A stretch of 64,000 nucleotides of DNA, taken from NCBI GenBank assembly GCA_947646735.1, contig CANTFK010000054.1, positions 454,429-518,428 of the forward strand, written 5' to 3'. Below the pieces are notes generated by a model that did no database searches, was not told the origin of the DNA, and worked only from the letters and a program-made list of their open reading frames with translations. Made by a program: the position numbers and the translations under genes. Positions 21,181 through 33,257 of this stretch are shown piece after piece. This DNA comes from Peronospora farinosa (lineage: Eukaryota > Oomycota > Peronosporomycetes > Peronosporales > Peronosporaceae). The stretch's first letter is position 1. Each line of letters begins with the position of its first letter.

Positions 21181-24100
21181 GACTAGATGCTGCGGCGTAT
21201 TCCAGCGCAAAGGAAGATAGCAGATATGGTCGAATCAAATTCTACTTGTCCAGCGATTGACCATGAGGCTTGTGCAGCTTCCTATGTCTGAAATGAAAGA
21301 TGCGTATCTTTGTTTGGTCCTGCCTGGTCGTTACTTGTACGTCTGGCAATCGTTCGACAATGATAGTCAGTTGGACTTAGTGCTGCGACTGGAATCACGA
21401 ACATGAGCAAGACACTAGATTAATTTGATCGTGTGTGCAAGTCTTGGAATGATGCCTAAAACGGTACCTCCAGTTTGATGGGGCAAAATCTGTCGGCAAT
21501 GAGGTGACCTCTATGGCACTTTGCCAGCACCAATATATCGACACACGTCATTGTGAACGTTGCAGTCTTTTGTCGACATTTCGTGCATCTCGTGCATTAC
21601 CTACCGTAACTAACGTACAAACTCCTTCGACAACATTTTTCATCGCAAAGGCAATGGGCTCCCATTGGAGTTGATCCATAACGGAACGTTTTACATTATG
21701 CAATGATGACGTTTGAAGGCAAACGTGCTACAAGCAAAGCTCAACTCAATCCGGGAACCACTTTTTGATTTTTGCAGGGTAGTGGTCAATGCCATTATTG
21801 AACAGATTTATGCTTTAGCTGCAGATGTTACCTGATCGCATAAAGACATTCTGTGGTCTTCTCGCGCTGAGTTGAATCAACTCGGCGTATACTTGTCGAA
21901 TCCGCGTAGCAATAAGTAACACATTCCCGTTATTCAACATCTTTAACGACGTTTTCATAAGAATACTGTTTTATAAGGTGCAGTCAAGTGATTGTAATTG
22001 CCGATGTTGATGACAGGTATAGTCACGACCAATGCTCTTATGTCGAGATCTTTGATCCAGTCGACTAAATCCCAGCCGCCACCAAAGATTGGAATTCAGC
22101 ATGATCACCTGATTGAAGCGCAATCTCGAGACAACAGCTATAACCATTTTTACACAGGATACAATAGATAGCCAGCTACTAACGGTAAATAAGAACGTAT
22201 AAGATGTCCACTTTGATGCTTGAATTTGAATGTCATGCCATAGCGGCCTACAAAAGCGAATCATTGAGGCACAGGCAAGCACTATAAAGTGAAAACTCGC
22301 TACGTCTGACGTTTGTACTACGTGGTAGCTTTAAACTATTAACGTACCATCGAATCATGTTCGTTTGCTGCAGCTCCCTCGTCTCGTTGTTTTGTAGCAA
22401 AATACTTCAAGACAGCAACGACTAGAAAATACGGTATCATAGTTACCTTTACAGTAGAGTGGGCGCATCTTGCTGATCTACGACTCAACTAGCCAGCTTA
22501 TTTTTGCTTTCACTCACGGAAGGCCTCACCTCGGCCATCGTCGTGTGTGTTGCATCATATCACAACAGTATGGTCAATTGTATTTCTTTGGCAGTGGTAG
22601 TAGTGACCGCTTCCTTAGAGGAATCAGTGAAGAAAATCCAACTGCTGTACCACGTCATGCAATTGTGATCTGGCCCAACTTGTTTCTTGTGTGTCTGTGG
22701 CCGTTCAACTTCTTTCTTGATTCAGTTGATAGTACTATCGCATATGTTCAATGTAGAAGACCAATGTAAAGTATCTAAGGCCTGGCATTGTTTTGCAATT
22801 TGCTGGCATCCTACGTCTTTTGCTATACTGACAATGAGAATTAAACTACTGCGCTCTCGTAACAAGTACCGAGCTGAATCAAAGCCACCACGAAACGGCT
22901 GGAAGGCGCATCTATAGCGCTACAGATGACGAAGCTTGCATAGCAAACATTTTTCCCTGTGGGCTTTAAGTAAAGAATAGGTGGGATAAAAGACGATAGC
23001 GGTCAATCACCAGTTAGTAAGCGCACTACGATTCGTCTTTCCTCCTGTACATACAGCATTTATTTCCTCGATACATGTATTGATTGACCTGTGCGTACAC
23101 GTTGTTGAATGTATAATAAGCAGACCCAATCCATTCCTAGAACAAATAGAATCACTACCTTAGAGTTTTCCGCCTCAGATCGTGTCAGATTCCACGTCAC
23201 AAAGCGTTGAATGAGATATGACGCAGTCGCAAGTTGTTGCTCGCCGTAGTTACATGACTTGTATCCTGACCATCAAGTTTAATGCTATGCCTTATATACA
23301 AATTTGGTTGCTGGCTCTGCAGTGAGTTTGGGCATCGAACCGGTCGTCTAGAAATGTTACTAAGTTTACCCTGCGGCTCACCGGCAGTGGCTGACGGGGT
23401 AGCAACTACTCGGTAACGTTGCAGTGTGAAAAAGCGCCAAGCGCCACGCGTTCGCCGAGAACAACAAGGACAAAGATACGATGGAGGCATATCAATTGAT
23501 GGGTTATGCAAAATATCGAGCATTGGTCGCTGAGTTTTGTTTTCAGCAGCGAACAAGAAGAGAATCACAGTGGAATGAAGGCCCTCTACGTTTCTTCTTT
23601 GGAACGATGTTCTTTGATTCCCTTTTTTTGGTGGCAGCATACTGTAGTAGTCGCAAGCAAACCTTTGGGTATATTTTATACACCTCTGCCGGTCAAGTAG
23701 GCGTAACTGCCATTCAATAGGATCGTCGTCAACGCCCTTTCACGTCTCGTCCGTTTTTGCTTGGTAGAGTGGGTGGGCATCTTGTACCAAAGGCAGCTTG
23801 ATGGACATCTCGAGATGTCAAAAGTGTTTGTTCACGACAACATTACGGCTTTGAGGTCAATGCGATGATATGATAAGCAAATTTGCTGGTCGTCAAGCGC
23901 AAATAGAAAGATTTTCGTCTCTTCGCAATGTCGTGCGCTGACTCGGGCAAACGCCAGTGCAGTGCTTTCGCTGAGAAACAGCTCGAGATTTTTCCTTTTG
24001 ATGACCATCATGGGATTGCCCATTTTCACGCCTCTATATGTTCCTTCTTACAATGTTAAAGATTGAAATTGGGTGCATCAAGTACATGGTTCTCATCTGA

Positions 24101-24632
24101 AACCGTTACGAAGACTAAAACTAGGTCAAAAAGGTCAGTCTCTTTGTCGCGGCATCGCCAAGAGACGTACAGATCGGCCCAGGTGGTCGCTTGGCCTTTC
24201 AGCGCTGGCGCCAGGAGAGAGAGAGAAACCGACCAAGACCTTATAGCATTAGAATCAATAGAGCCTTTCACTTTGCAATCTGCAGTAACTTGCACACCTT
24301 TGCTAGAATAACAACAAGTCCCATTGCATCAGAAAAAAAACTGCATCCATTTCAAAGTTAGTTGATAGGGATCGAAAGTATCTACGACTGCACGACCACA
24401 GCTTTCATAGCATTGAACCCTCGACAAGGAGCCAGAATCCACCCGACAACATCTTGTCCCCCTGTCTCGTGTTGTATCGCCGCGTCGCACACGACACTCT
24501 GATTGGTTTGGTAACTTTCTGGGTATCGTTAATAGTCCCGTCCAGACGAAACAGGCAAGTTTCTTCGCTGACGTCATTACTCAAGCTGCTGTACCACGCG
24601 CAACAAGTAAAAGCCGTTGCAAGTTTTTCATC
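21181..24632. other. Gene-poor stretch, no supported gene
   Basis: About 3.4 kb with only short frames on both strands (for example minus 23640-23197 and plus 22470-22769), none with a recognisable domain. Old mobile-element debris is possible but I see no diagnostic motif. The last few hundred bases are the presumed promoter of the homeodomain gene. Confidence 0.5.
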
Positions 24633-25568
24633 ATGAAACCGTCGAATCACGCACGTCAAGTGGCCATGCGCTTTCTGAATGCTTCGGACTCGTCTGAGAA
24701 ACAACATCCGACAAAATCGACTCAACATTGTCTATCCCCTACTGATCCTAGTGAAGATTCCATATCCAGTGCCATGGCATCACCTGTACTGACTAGCAAG
24801 TCGGTACCTGTTACATCGCCTAATCTAGCCAAAAGCTCACTTCCAGGTCTACAATTTGCCATATCCGCACAACGTGCACCAAGTCGTGAGCTTCGGCTCC
24901 CGTCGTTCTCGAGTGCTTTGTATGAGCAAGAAAATGACACACCTGCAGTTAGCAGTGCCGATGAAGGAGAGGTCGACCGATTGACAATGGATAAGACGTC
25001 AGCTCAAAGACGGAAAAAGGGAACACGTCGAGGAACGCTTCATCCGGAAGCCAAGAATGTACTGAAGGCTTGGATGTTTTCACCGGAACATTTTGCTCAC
25101 CCCTATCCAAGTGAAGAAGAGAAGGAAGAATTGGCTACGGAAGCTGGTATTGAAGTGAAGCAGCTCTCAAACTGGTTTACAAACGCTCGGAAGCGGCTAT
25201 GGCAGCCTGTTTTGCGACAATCGGGGGTTGAAGTCAAGAATTTTCTATCAACGGGACGAGGTGGTCCGCGTGGCAATAAATTGGATGTACCAGCTAATCT
25301 GCATCAGCTGGTATCACCATCACCTGTACCCAGTCCACCAAGTTCGCCTCGTAAACGCTCGTGGTCAGCTAGTTCGTCGCTTTCCACGGTTTCTACCACA
25401 TCTCCACTGGATGAAACGAAGCACAAAAAAAACTTTGCCACGCGCAAACGTTCGAAATTGACCACTGCTTCGTGGGACAAGGATCGCCTTCCACAACTTT
25501 ACGACTTGGAGCTGCTTGCAGCGACGTCACTACTCAAGCTGCACCACTTGAACCAGTCGGTGCATTAA
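24633..25568 (+). CDS. TALE-class homeodomain transcription factor
   Basis: Single-exon gene for 311 aa. Residues about 127-193 form a TALE (three-amino-acid loop extension) homeodomain: a basic start RRKKGTRRGTLHPEAK, the diagnostic PYP between helices 1 and 2, and a recognition helix with WFTNARKRLW, matching WFxNxR. The N-terminal 120 residues are Ser/Thr/Pro-rich and the C-terminal third is Ser-rich with basic KRKR-like clusters that may be nuclear signals. TALE proteins bind TGAC-like DNA, often as dimers. The target genes are unknown. It faces the NSRP1-like gene tail to tail, 181 bp away. Confidence 0.9.
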   Translation: MKPSNHARQVAMRFLNASDSSEKQHPTKSTQHCLSPTDPSEDSISSAMASPVLTSKSVPVTSPNLAKSSLPGLQFAISAQRAPSRELRLPSFSSALYEQENDTPAVSSADEGEVDRLTMDKTSAQRRKKGTRRGTLHPEAKNVLKAWMFSPEHFAHPYPSEEEKEELATEAGIEVKQLSNWFTNARKRLWQPVLRQSGVEVKNFLSTGRGGPRGNKLDVPANLHQLVSPSPVPSPPSSPRKRSWSASSSLSTVSTTSPLDETKHKKNFATRKRSKLTTASWDKDRLPQLYDLELLAATSLLKLHHLNQSVH

Positions 25569-25749
25569 TGTGCACTGAGCAGCTCGAACAAACCTTTGAT
25601 ATTTATTTTATTCATGTGTATGTAGATAGTTGAAGCGGAAGTACAGCTAATAGATGAACAGTATTTTCAGCACTTACTAAGATGAATCATTCAACAACCC
25701 AATTGTTCAGGTCTTTTGATTGAAACACGTTTACGTGTTGAAAGTTTTG

Positions 25750-26865
25750 CTAAGTAGTAGAAGACTTTTGCTGGGCCTTGCGAGCCAAAAAGCGCGCTCG
25801 GGCGGCAGCAATCGCGTCTTCTTTGCTCGCTTTCGGTTCCTTAACTTCTTCTGTTTGACGCATTGTAGCGTTTGTCTTGACGTGAACATCCTCTACGATG
25901 TCGCGAACGGATGAAGAGAGATGTTCATCTGATCGCTCAACGCTTCTCGCCTTCTTGGTCGCTCCGTCGTCATGAGTCTTTGATTCGAGTTCGATTGCAC
26001 CGTCATTTTCGTGGCCTCGTTCAGCTCTAGCCGGTTCTACACTTCTATCTTTCACAGATTGTGTCTCCTTTGGCGTGTAAGCACTGCGTGCATTCGCTGT
26101 CGTGCCGCCCATGGCAATATTCTTGTTGAGATTGACGTAAAATCCAGCCATTGCATGTTCGCCCTGCTTCGTCACGTCTTCGTGCTCCTCCATAGCAGCA
26201 AGTCGTGCATCCTCGGCATCCCATTTCTGCATCTCTTGTAATTTTCTTTTATACGATGCCGACACAAGCTTTTCCTTATCTCCATACTGTGCATCATCAG
26301 CATGTCGCTCATGAAGCAGTCGTCGTTCACGAATACGTTCGTTCTCTACTTCTCGAATCTTGGCTTGTTGTAAGAGTGTACGAATGTACTTGGGCTTCTT
26401 CTTCTCCATTTCTCGCTTAGCTGCATGTTTCATAGCTTCATTCTCTCTTGCACTTTTAATATCGTCGTATACTGCATCGTATTCAAAAACCGCCGCATCT
26501 TCCGCTAATGCTTGAGCTCGGACTCGATCTACTTGGTTCTGCTGCAAACTACGAGCCGCTTCAGCCCCAACACGACGTCGGACATCCGTCTCATCTTCCG
26601 CTTCCTTTTGCTTGTGATTTTTCTTAGCTGCAGCAGCAAATGCATTGAAAGAAGACGAAAGTTCCTACGAGAATCATTCAAATACGTTCAAAGAGAGATA
26701 TCGATAGCAAGACATAAAGAGTTGAAATTTATGCAATTTGTATCGACTGACCTTCTTCTTGATAGAGCTCTTCTTTGGTAGAACAAGTCCATATTGCTTG
26801 GTTCCGGATGGTAACGACGTAGCCAACGGCATCGTTTTATCCTTACCAAGCGGCATTTTCACCAT
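25750..26865 (-). CDS. NSRP1: NSRP1-like nuclear speckle splicing regulatory protein
   Basis: Two exons: 26865-26752 and 26664-25750, joined across an 87-nt GT-AG intron (GTCAGT...TCGTAG); 342 aa. Exon 1 gives the N-terminal KQYGLVLP motif typical of the DUF2040 / CCDC55 family. Exon 2 begins with FNAFAAAAKK, followed by a long charged helix with YDDIKSARE and KPKYIRTLL, and GFYVNLNKNIA. The C-terminal half is charged and ends in a basic helix. The family associates with spliceosomal speckles and affects splice-site choice in animals. Reading frame and phase agree across the intron. Confidence 0.85.
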
Positions 26866-27130
26866 ATTAAATCGATTATAACAAAACGAAACTGTTTTAT
26901 AATTTGTAAGAACAATTATAACAATAACATGCTTATTGCATTTATATAAATAGATTTGTTAAAAACACGTTTTAACTTTTTTATTGTTGTTACTAGCCCA
27001 TCATAAACAATTTAAACATTAAAACTCACATTTAAACAACAAAATGGTGGAAAGTGTTTGAATTTTCATCGTGTCGAACTTTGCTGCTTACCATAACAGT
27101 TAGTAGACTTTTCATAGCGTCCTGACCACA

Positions 27131-28036
27131 CTATTCCTTCTTCGAAGCAGCGTGGGCTTTCTTCTGAGCAACACGAGCCTGGCGTTGTTGACGCGAACGC
27201 TTGGCTTGACGTTTGTACTTCTTGTCGAAAGAGTGATCCTTCTTAGGAGCAGGGGACGGATCAGCACGAATAGCCTCATGCACCTTCGTAATCAAGTCTT
27301 CTAGCTCATCGGGGTTCACTCCTGCTTTAACGTACTCGGCATAATGAGCAGCAAGCATTTCAGGGTCATCCTCTTCCAGTTCCTTCATGTGGTCCGAAAT
27401 GTGGACAGCAAAGATACGGTCCCGGTGAACCTCAGCATCATAGCTCTTGTCATCCCGACTGTAGCCAGGGAAACGCTTTTCACTGTGTGGAATATCCAAG
27501 CCAGCATCAGCAGCACCTTTAAGAGCACCAAACACACGGTTACCCGTCGTAGTGGTACGAAGACCACAATCAAGGTAACAACGGAAAGGACGCTTTTCAT
27601 CGGCAACTTCATCCACAAAGTACGTCCGTCCGTTACTCTCCGTCTTGACAATTTCTCCATCAACTTCCGTGTTGCCCTCGTAATCCGAGTCAAGACCAAG
27701 TTTCTGAAGCACCCGACGACCAACAAGTAGACCCGTTGCATATGCCGCAGCATAGTTTTTCAGTCCTACAGTAAGCCCATAACGAGGAAGTTCTGTCGAT
27801 GTCGCTTGAGCCAAAATCTTGTCGCCATCAATTTCAGCGTAAGCAATTTGACAAATCACTTTTGTATTGGTAATACGAACAACAAGACGATACTTGGGAG
27901 AATTGTACTTGTTCTTGTCCTGCGTAATCAGACGCTTCCGAGCACGGTAATCCGTCTTGCCTTCTCGACGACGACGATACTTGACCTGGTACCGTTTAAA
28001 ATACGCCTTATTTTTCAAAACTTTCACAAACGGCAT
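27131..28036 (-). CDS. RPL5: 60S ribosomal protein L5 (uL18)
   Basis: Intronless, 301 aa, the usual length for eukaryotic uL18. It has the hallmark N-terminus [28 protein letters not shown], the [20 protein letters not shown] core and a Lys/Arg-rich end. It binds 5S rRNA and with uL5 forms the 5S particle that is added to the large subunit. It is transcribed away from RPL14, with 329 bp between the start codons. Confidence 0.97.
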   Translation of the reverse strand: MPFVKVLKNKAYFKRYQVKYRRRREGKTDYRARKRLITQDKNKYNSPKYRLVVRITNTKVICQIAYAEIDGDKILAQATSTELPRYGLTVGLKNYAAAYATGLLVGRRVLQKLGLDSDYEGNTEVDGEIVKTESNGRTYFVDEVADEKRPFRCYLDCGLRTTTTGNRVFGALKGAADAGLDIPHSEKRFPGYSRDDKSYDAEVHRDRIFAVHISDHMKELEEDDPEMLAAHYAEYVKAGVNPDELEDLITKVHEAIRADPSPAPKKDHSFDKKYKRQAKRSRQQRQARVAQKKAHAASKKE

Positions 28037-28365
28037 TCTTCCTCGATGAAAATATTCAAACTGATGCTAAATTGTTTAATACCAGCAAAAATTGGTTGGT
28101 TGGGAGTGTTTGCTTTTCAGCTTACAAAGATTAATATGCGGAGAAGAGGACGATGGGAACATCCGTCGGTATTTCTAGATTTTTTAATTGTTTATGAACC
28201 AATCAACGTGTAGTAATGGATGATGAATACTATATGATTGGTGGATAGGATATAAGAACGAATAGGGTTTAGATGACTGGTTCTACGTGACGGAGTCAAA
28301 GACCTGAAGACGAGTCCAAAGCTTATTAGTTCGTTTGGCGTTTTATCTCTCTTCTTCGCACCATT
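28037..28365. promoter_or_regulatory. Shared divergent promoter of RPL5 and RPL14
   Basis: The only sequence between two oppositely oriented ribosomal protein genes. It contains CCAAT-type boxes in both orientations (AACCAATCAACG at about 28197; GATTGGTGG at about 28238) and a pyrimidine-rich tract (TATCTCTCTTCTTCGCACC) just before the RPL14 ATG, resembling an initiator/TOP-like start. Co-regulation of the two genes is an inference. Confidence 0.55.
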
Positions 28366-28890
28366 ATGGTACGTCTCTCTTTTGTATGTCTTTTTTCTAT
28401 GGTTACGGATGGATCGTGTTAACTTTTAGTATTCAATTGTTATTGATTGTCATTAAAATTCGACTAAAAAAATCTATATTGCTAGACGTTTACTCGCTTT
28501 GTTTCAATTGGACGTGTCGTGCTCATTAACTACGGCCCGGACGCGGGCAAGATTGCTACAATCATTGATGTTGTCGATGAGAACAAGGCTCTTGTTGATG
28601 GACCTTTTAGTGTCACAGGCGTGAACCGTCACGTGATTAACTTTAAACGTCTCTCACTTACGGATCTGACGGTGGACATTCCTCTTCAGGCACGTGAAAA
28701 GACGCTGAAGAAGGCACTGGCCAAGGCCGATACGCTTGCCAAGTGGGAAAACTCGACGTGGGCCAAGAAAATGCAGAATAAGAAGACGCGTGCGGAGCTC
28801 AACGACTTTGACCGCTTCAAGGCCATGATTGTCCGTAAGCAAAAGAGCTCTTTGATCAAGAAAGCTGTTGCTGCTGCCCGCAAGAACTAA
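28366..28890 (+). CDS. RPL14: 60S ribosomal protein L14 (eL14)
   Basis: Exon 1 is just the ATG (28366-28368). A 117-nt intron (GTACGT...GCTAG, 28369-28485) separates it from exon 2 (28486-28890); 135 aa. The protein starts MTFTRFVSIGRVVLINYGPD, close to the conserved FVEIGRVxxxNYG start of eL14, and has DENKALVDGP and a Lys-rich C-terminus. Skipping the intron would lose the first residues, and no in-frame ATG precedes them in exon 2. An intron right after the start codon is a common layout in ribosomal protein genes. Confidence 0.93.
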
Positions 28891-29735
28891 ATGCCTCGTT
28901 GGTCAGAACTCGAGAGAGAAGTGGTACCTGGTATTTGTTTGGTGACAATCAAGTACTTGCAAGTGTTTCAAGCTGCCAACGAATGCAGCTCATTACTTTT
29001 TTGAGACTGATGGAAGGAATGGGCTTGGAGGAACAATAAACGTGCTAATTGGTTATGTGGCTGATAACCTCATTCCGTTGTCTACTTCATTCCGTCGGTA
29101 CTTCTTTCGTCCGTCATTCTTCAGATTCAATCTAATAAGGAAAGCATGTCAAGTTGCTGCGCTGTAAGAGCTAAGAACCTTTGTGCTGTATGTAATTCAT
29201 CCTTAGAACTATAAGACCATCAATTGTACATTAGAGATATGCCCTTGGTCGACAAGGAACATCAAGACCACAACAAACGTCTTCATCGTCAATGGCCTTA
29301 TCAAATGCTGACTGCAAACATCTCATCTACAGCCATTGCAGTAGTCTATAGTAGCCGCAAAGGACGGCTATCAACAACGAGAACTCGAAAGACGATGATC
29401 TCATAACGCCCCAATTTCAGTTTTTTTTACTTGATCTACAGACTCAACAATGCCTCCGTTTGTTTTGTCATTTCGTTAGCTGTCCACTCGAACCTGCAAT
29501 CCAAATTGAGCTCCTTTCTCCTACATTCACGTACACTCAAACTACTCGATCAAGTGTCTGGCTACCCTCGCGAATCTGCAGCATCACTCCTCCTCCTCAT
29601 TTTATTCTCCATTTTCGTGCATATTTTCGATCCACATGTACTCATTTCTTCCACCTGCTCGTATTCACACTGGGACAACTTCCTCCGTAGTGGTCGGCCT
29701 TCCTTGGGGCTGACCATCACAAACTCTAGCAGCAT
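28891..29735. other. Intergenic between convergent RPL14 and kinase genes
   Basis: Holds the 3' regions of both genes. The short frames seen have no recognisable domain. Confidence 0.6.
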
Positions 29736-32700
29736 TTAGATGCTGTACTCATCTGTCTCGAGCAGAGCCGGTGCCGGCAGGTTCTTAAAACTGTTCTGCT
29801 GCAGAGCGAGTTGCTCAAATTGTTTGGCTTCGTTATCCAACTGAAGCTCTGGTGTAAAGTCAAAATCCTTGAACAAGCGCTTGTCATCTTTGTGTCCGTT
29901 CGGGTTCGGGCGCTGCACCTGGGCAGCATTTGGGTCCATAAAGTCAAAACCTCGCTCCATCTCTGAAATTTCCTGATCCGTGAATGCCTGCGGAAAGTTT
30001 GATGTGTCGGGCACTCCAGACGGGTCCTTTTTGATCTTAGGCGTGAATGGAGGCGCCAACTCGCGCGCCTTGAGCTTCTCCCAGTTGACACTCGAGAAGA
30101 ACGGGTGATCGAAGATCTCCCGGTCGCCGGTCGGGCCAGAACCCAGTCGTTGCTTCGGGTCACGATGCAGTAATCTCTGAATAAGGTCGCGAGCGTTCGA
30201 CGACAAGTACTCCGGAATAACCAGGTGGCCACGAAGAATGTTGTGGAAAAGCTGCTTTTTGTCGTTCGTGTAGAATGGTGGTAGACCAGTTAGCAGCTCG
30301 AACAATAGAGCACCCACCGAATACCAATCCAAAGCAAAACCGTGACCAGAACGCGACAGCATTTCTGGTGCAAGGTACATGGGCGAGCCACAAAAAGTAT
30401 TGGCCGACGTGTGATCCTTTATGCCCTCCTTAGAGATACCAAAGTCAGTCAGCAAGCAGTGGCCATCCAGGTCCATCACCACGTTCTCGGGCTTGAGATC
30501 ACGAAACACAATATTTTTGGAGTGAAGGTGCGACAGCGCCAGCGCAATTTCTCCAATGTAAAAGGCGGCCTCATTCTCGGTAAAAGCCTTCCGTCGGGTA
30601 AGTGCCGAAAGCAAGTCACCACCACCGCAGTACTCCATGACCAAGAACAGGCGATCCTGCGACTGAAACGCGAAGTACAAGGTCACAATGTACGGATGAT
30701 CTGAGCACGCCTGAAGTGCTGCCTTCTCTGTATGAATATACTGCGCTTGGTTTTTTTGCACAATGGCCTGCTTATTGTACGCCTTAAGTGCGTACCACTT
30801 GTCACGGTTCGAACCCTTACCACGAACCAAGTACACCTTGGCAAATGCGCCGCGACCAAGCACCTTGACAAACTCGAAATCACGAGGACCCAGAGCAAGG
30901 TCTTTCTGGTACTTGTTCTTGAATGCCAAGTGACTAACCTGCGTTGAGTTACCCTCGCGAGCAGACATCTCGTTGCGAGGTTTCGGCGGCTGAGACGGGT
31001 TTGTAGCTGCTAGGTTTGATCCACTGCCAAGCAGCACACGAATCGGATGGCCAATCGGCGACAAGTGAACTGGAAGACTGCCACTAGCATTGGGAGCATC
31101 AATGCGTGCACCTCGTGCTACCAATAATTTTGCCGCAGAAATATCGCCCGTTTCAGCTGCCATGTGAATGGCAGCATTGCCCTGGTAGTCCGTCACGTTT
31201 GGGTCCGCTCCTGCATCTAGCAGTTCCTTCACACATCTACAAAAAGCACAGTATATCAGCACAAATCCACATCCGTCGACAAAAAATTCACTACTCGATA
31301 CTTACTCTACATTTCCAGCCTGGACAGCAATGTGCAGTGCTGAGTAACTGTCGCCCGTCCGTGCAGACGGGTCAGCTACACATTGCTGTCGGAGCTGGAA
31401 ATGTAAGAGTAAGTATCGAGTAGTGGACATTACAGTCGTCAAATTCAATGGAACAATGCTGTCTCTGTCTTTTTTGTAGATGTGAAATTTCGCAAATAAG
31501 TGAATAAGCGTGACGGGTTACTAATACTGCCATTCACATGGCGCTGAAACGAGCATCAAACCAGTGAGCACGAGGTGCGCACGTGTCTAACTTCCCGGTT
31601 CGCTTGTCGCCGGTGGCCGCGCTGGCGAATGAATCAAACCCCAAACTACAAGTACCGCCCTCGCAGCGAGATGTCTGCTCGCAGCGCTCGGCGGCTGAGA
31701 CGGGTTTGTAGCTGCTAGGTTTGATCCACTGCCAAGCAGCACACGAATCGGATGGCCAATCGGCGACAAGTGAACTGGAAGACTGCCACTAGCATTGGGA
31801 GCATCAATGCGTGCACCTCGTGCTACCAATAATTTTGCCGCAGAAATATCGCCCGTTTCAGCTGCCATGTGAATGGCAGCATTGCCCTGGTAGTCCGTCA
31901 CGTTTGGGTCCGCTCCTGCATCTAGCAGTTCCTTCACACATCTACAAAAAGCACAGTATATCAGCACAAATCCACATCCGTCGACAAAAAATTCACTACT
32001 CGATACTTACTCTACATTTCCAGCCTGGACAGCAATGTGCAGTGCTGAGTAACTGTCGCCCGTCCGTGCAGACGGGTCAGCACCACGCGTAAGCAATTCC
32101 TTGACTGCATTTGGATGATTGTTACGCGCTGCAAGGTGTAACGCCGACGTCTGGTTAATCCCCACGCCATTCACATCAACCACATTATCACGCAGTAGCG
32201 TTGCAATAAGGTGCCAATTGCCCACTTCGGCAGCATCAAAAAGCTGAAATTGTTTCTTCTTGACATCTCTCAAATCCAAAATCATCTGCGGAGCGGTAGA
32301 TCTTAATTTGCCTGCCCCACCGGACGGACCATCAAGCATACGTCCGCCATTCATTTCCAATTCATGAATCACTTGATCCTTCATTGTCAATTGCTCTCGT
32401 AACGCTCTGTTTTCTTCCAATAGCTGCTTGATAACAACATCCTTGGGATCCGAGGACTTGTCAGCTCCACGAACAATTTCATGGTCTTCGAGCATACTAG
32501 GACGAGAATAATCCGTCTCCATAGCTCCAGCTTGAACCATCGCTCCAATACCTGCAGTCACACCAGGTCCTCCCGATGCTCCAAGGTTTACAGGAGCTGC
32601 ATCATGAAAACTCCCTCGAATTTGTGTTTTCTTAAGTGCATTAATATGTGCTCGAACCGACTTGACCCAATCTTCCATTTCTCGGGCTGTACTGGCTTGA

Positions 32701-33257
32701 CAAAACATTTTCTTGGTCGGTGTCGCCACTTCAAAACAATTGGCCTTGTCATCAATCGTGCTTTTTTTTACAATCGTATCGGGCGTTAATTCCAATTCTC
32801 CCTTTAAATGGACAATATCTTCTTTTCCAGTATTGAAAAACCCACCACCTTGTTTATAGTAGGACAAATGACCTTCTGCCAGTACAAAAAACCGTTCTTT
32901 CCAATTGGCAAAGGCATCCATACTCGACATGGCCCGTTTGGTTAAAAACCCTGTTTTACTTGATACAAACCCGGACGACGTATCATCTTTGAGAGAGGAC
33001 AAATGTTGTCCCAAGGTCGTTGCAGGAGACGACACGAATGTTGTTGTAATGGGTTTCCCAAAACTTATAGTGTTGCGTGCACTTAACCCGTTTCCACTAC
33101 TGGTAAAACTATTCACCGGACTCATTCCTCCAAAAGCGTTGGTACTTGAAGGTAAAGTCTCGCCTTGACTATTCCCACGTCGTCGTGCCTTTGCAAAGCG
33201 TTTTGTTATCGGTTGACGTTCACTAGGACTACGTGTACTGCCACCACTGCTCGACAT
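29736..33257 (-). CDS. PH - ankyrin - AGC protein kinase
   Basis: Exon 1 33257-32011 and exon 2 31236-29736 give 915 aa, in phase. Order: Ser/basic N-terminus, PH domain (about 101-209, with GFLTKR and FEVATPTKKMF), ankyrin repeats (about 345-500) and an AGC-family kinase (about 536-795). The kinase has GRGAFAKVYLV, the lysine in YALKAYNK, FRDLKPENV, DFG and TFCGSPMYLAPE, followed by a C-tail with FKDFDF (hydrophobic-motif type). All catalytic residues are present, so it should be an active Ser/Thr kinase recruited to phosphoinositide membranes. The model skips a duplicated ankyrin exon (copy B, 31941-31587). If that exon is used instead, the frame stops before the kinase and gives 533 aa. 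Confidence 0.85.
30983..31376 (-). repeat. Ankyrin-exon duplication, copy A
   Basis: A 394-bp block holding the end of exon 1, the 65-nt intron equivalent and the start of exon 2. It appears identical to 31688-32081. Copy A is the one that reads on into the kinase domain. Confidence 0.9.
31373..31687 (+). pseudogene. Inverted diverged copy of the ankyrin exon junction
   Basis: On the plus strand it reads ATTGCTGTCGGAGCTGGAAA, then GTAAGTATCGAGTAGTGG, a diverged intron ending TTTTTTGTAG, then ATGTG, GCCATTCACATGGC and finally GAGATGTCTGCTCGC. This is the same order as the real gene (exon 1 end, donor, acceptor, ankyrin, NEMSAR) but in the opposite orientation and compacted. It is older than the A/B duplication because it is much more diverged. 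Confidence 0.75.
31688..32081 (-). repeat. Ankyrin-exon duplication, copy B
   Basis: Second copy of the 394-bp block. It joins the true remainder of exon 1, and its exon-2 part (from 31941) runs into the inverted relic and stops at 31587. Confidence 0.9.

Noticed and set aside
27344..27753. Open frames of about 120 codons overlapping RPL5
   Set aside because: Shadow frames of the highly biased ribosomal protein gene.
31587..31967. Separate ankyrin-only gene
   Set aside because: It is copy B of the duplicated exon with a non-ATG upstream part; it lacks its own start and is better read as an alternative exon of the kinase gene.
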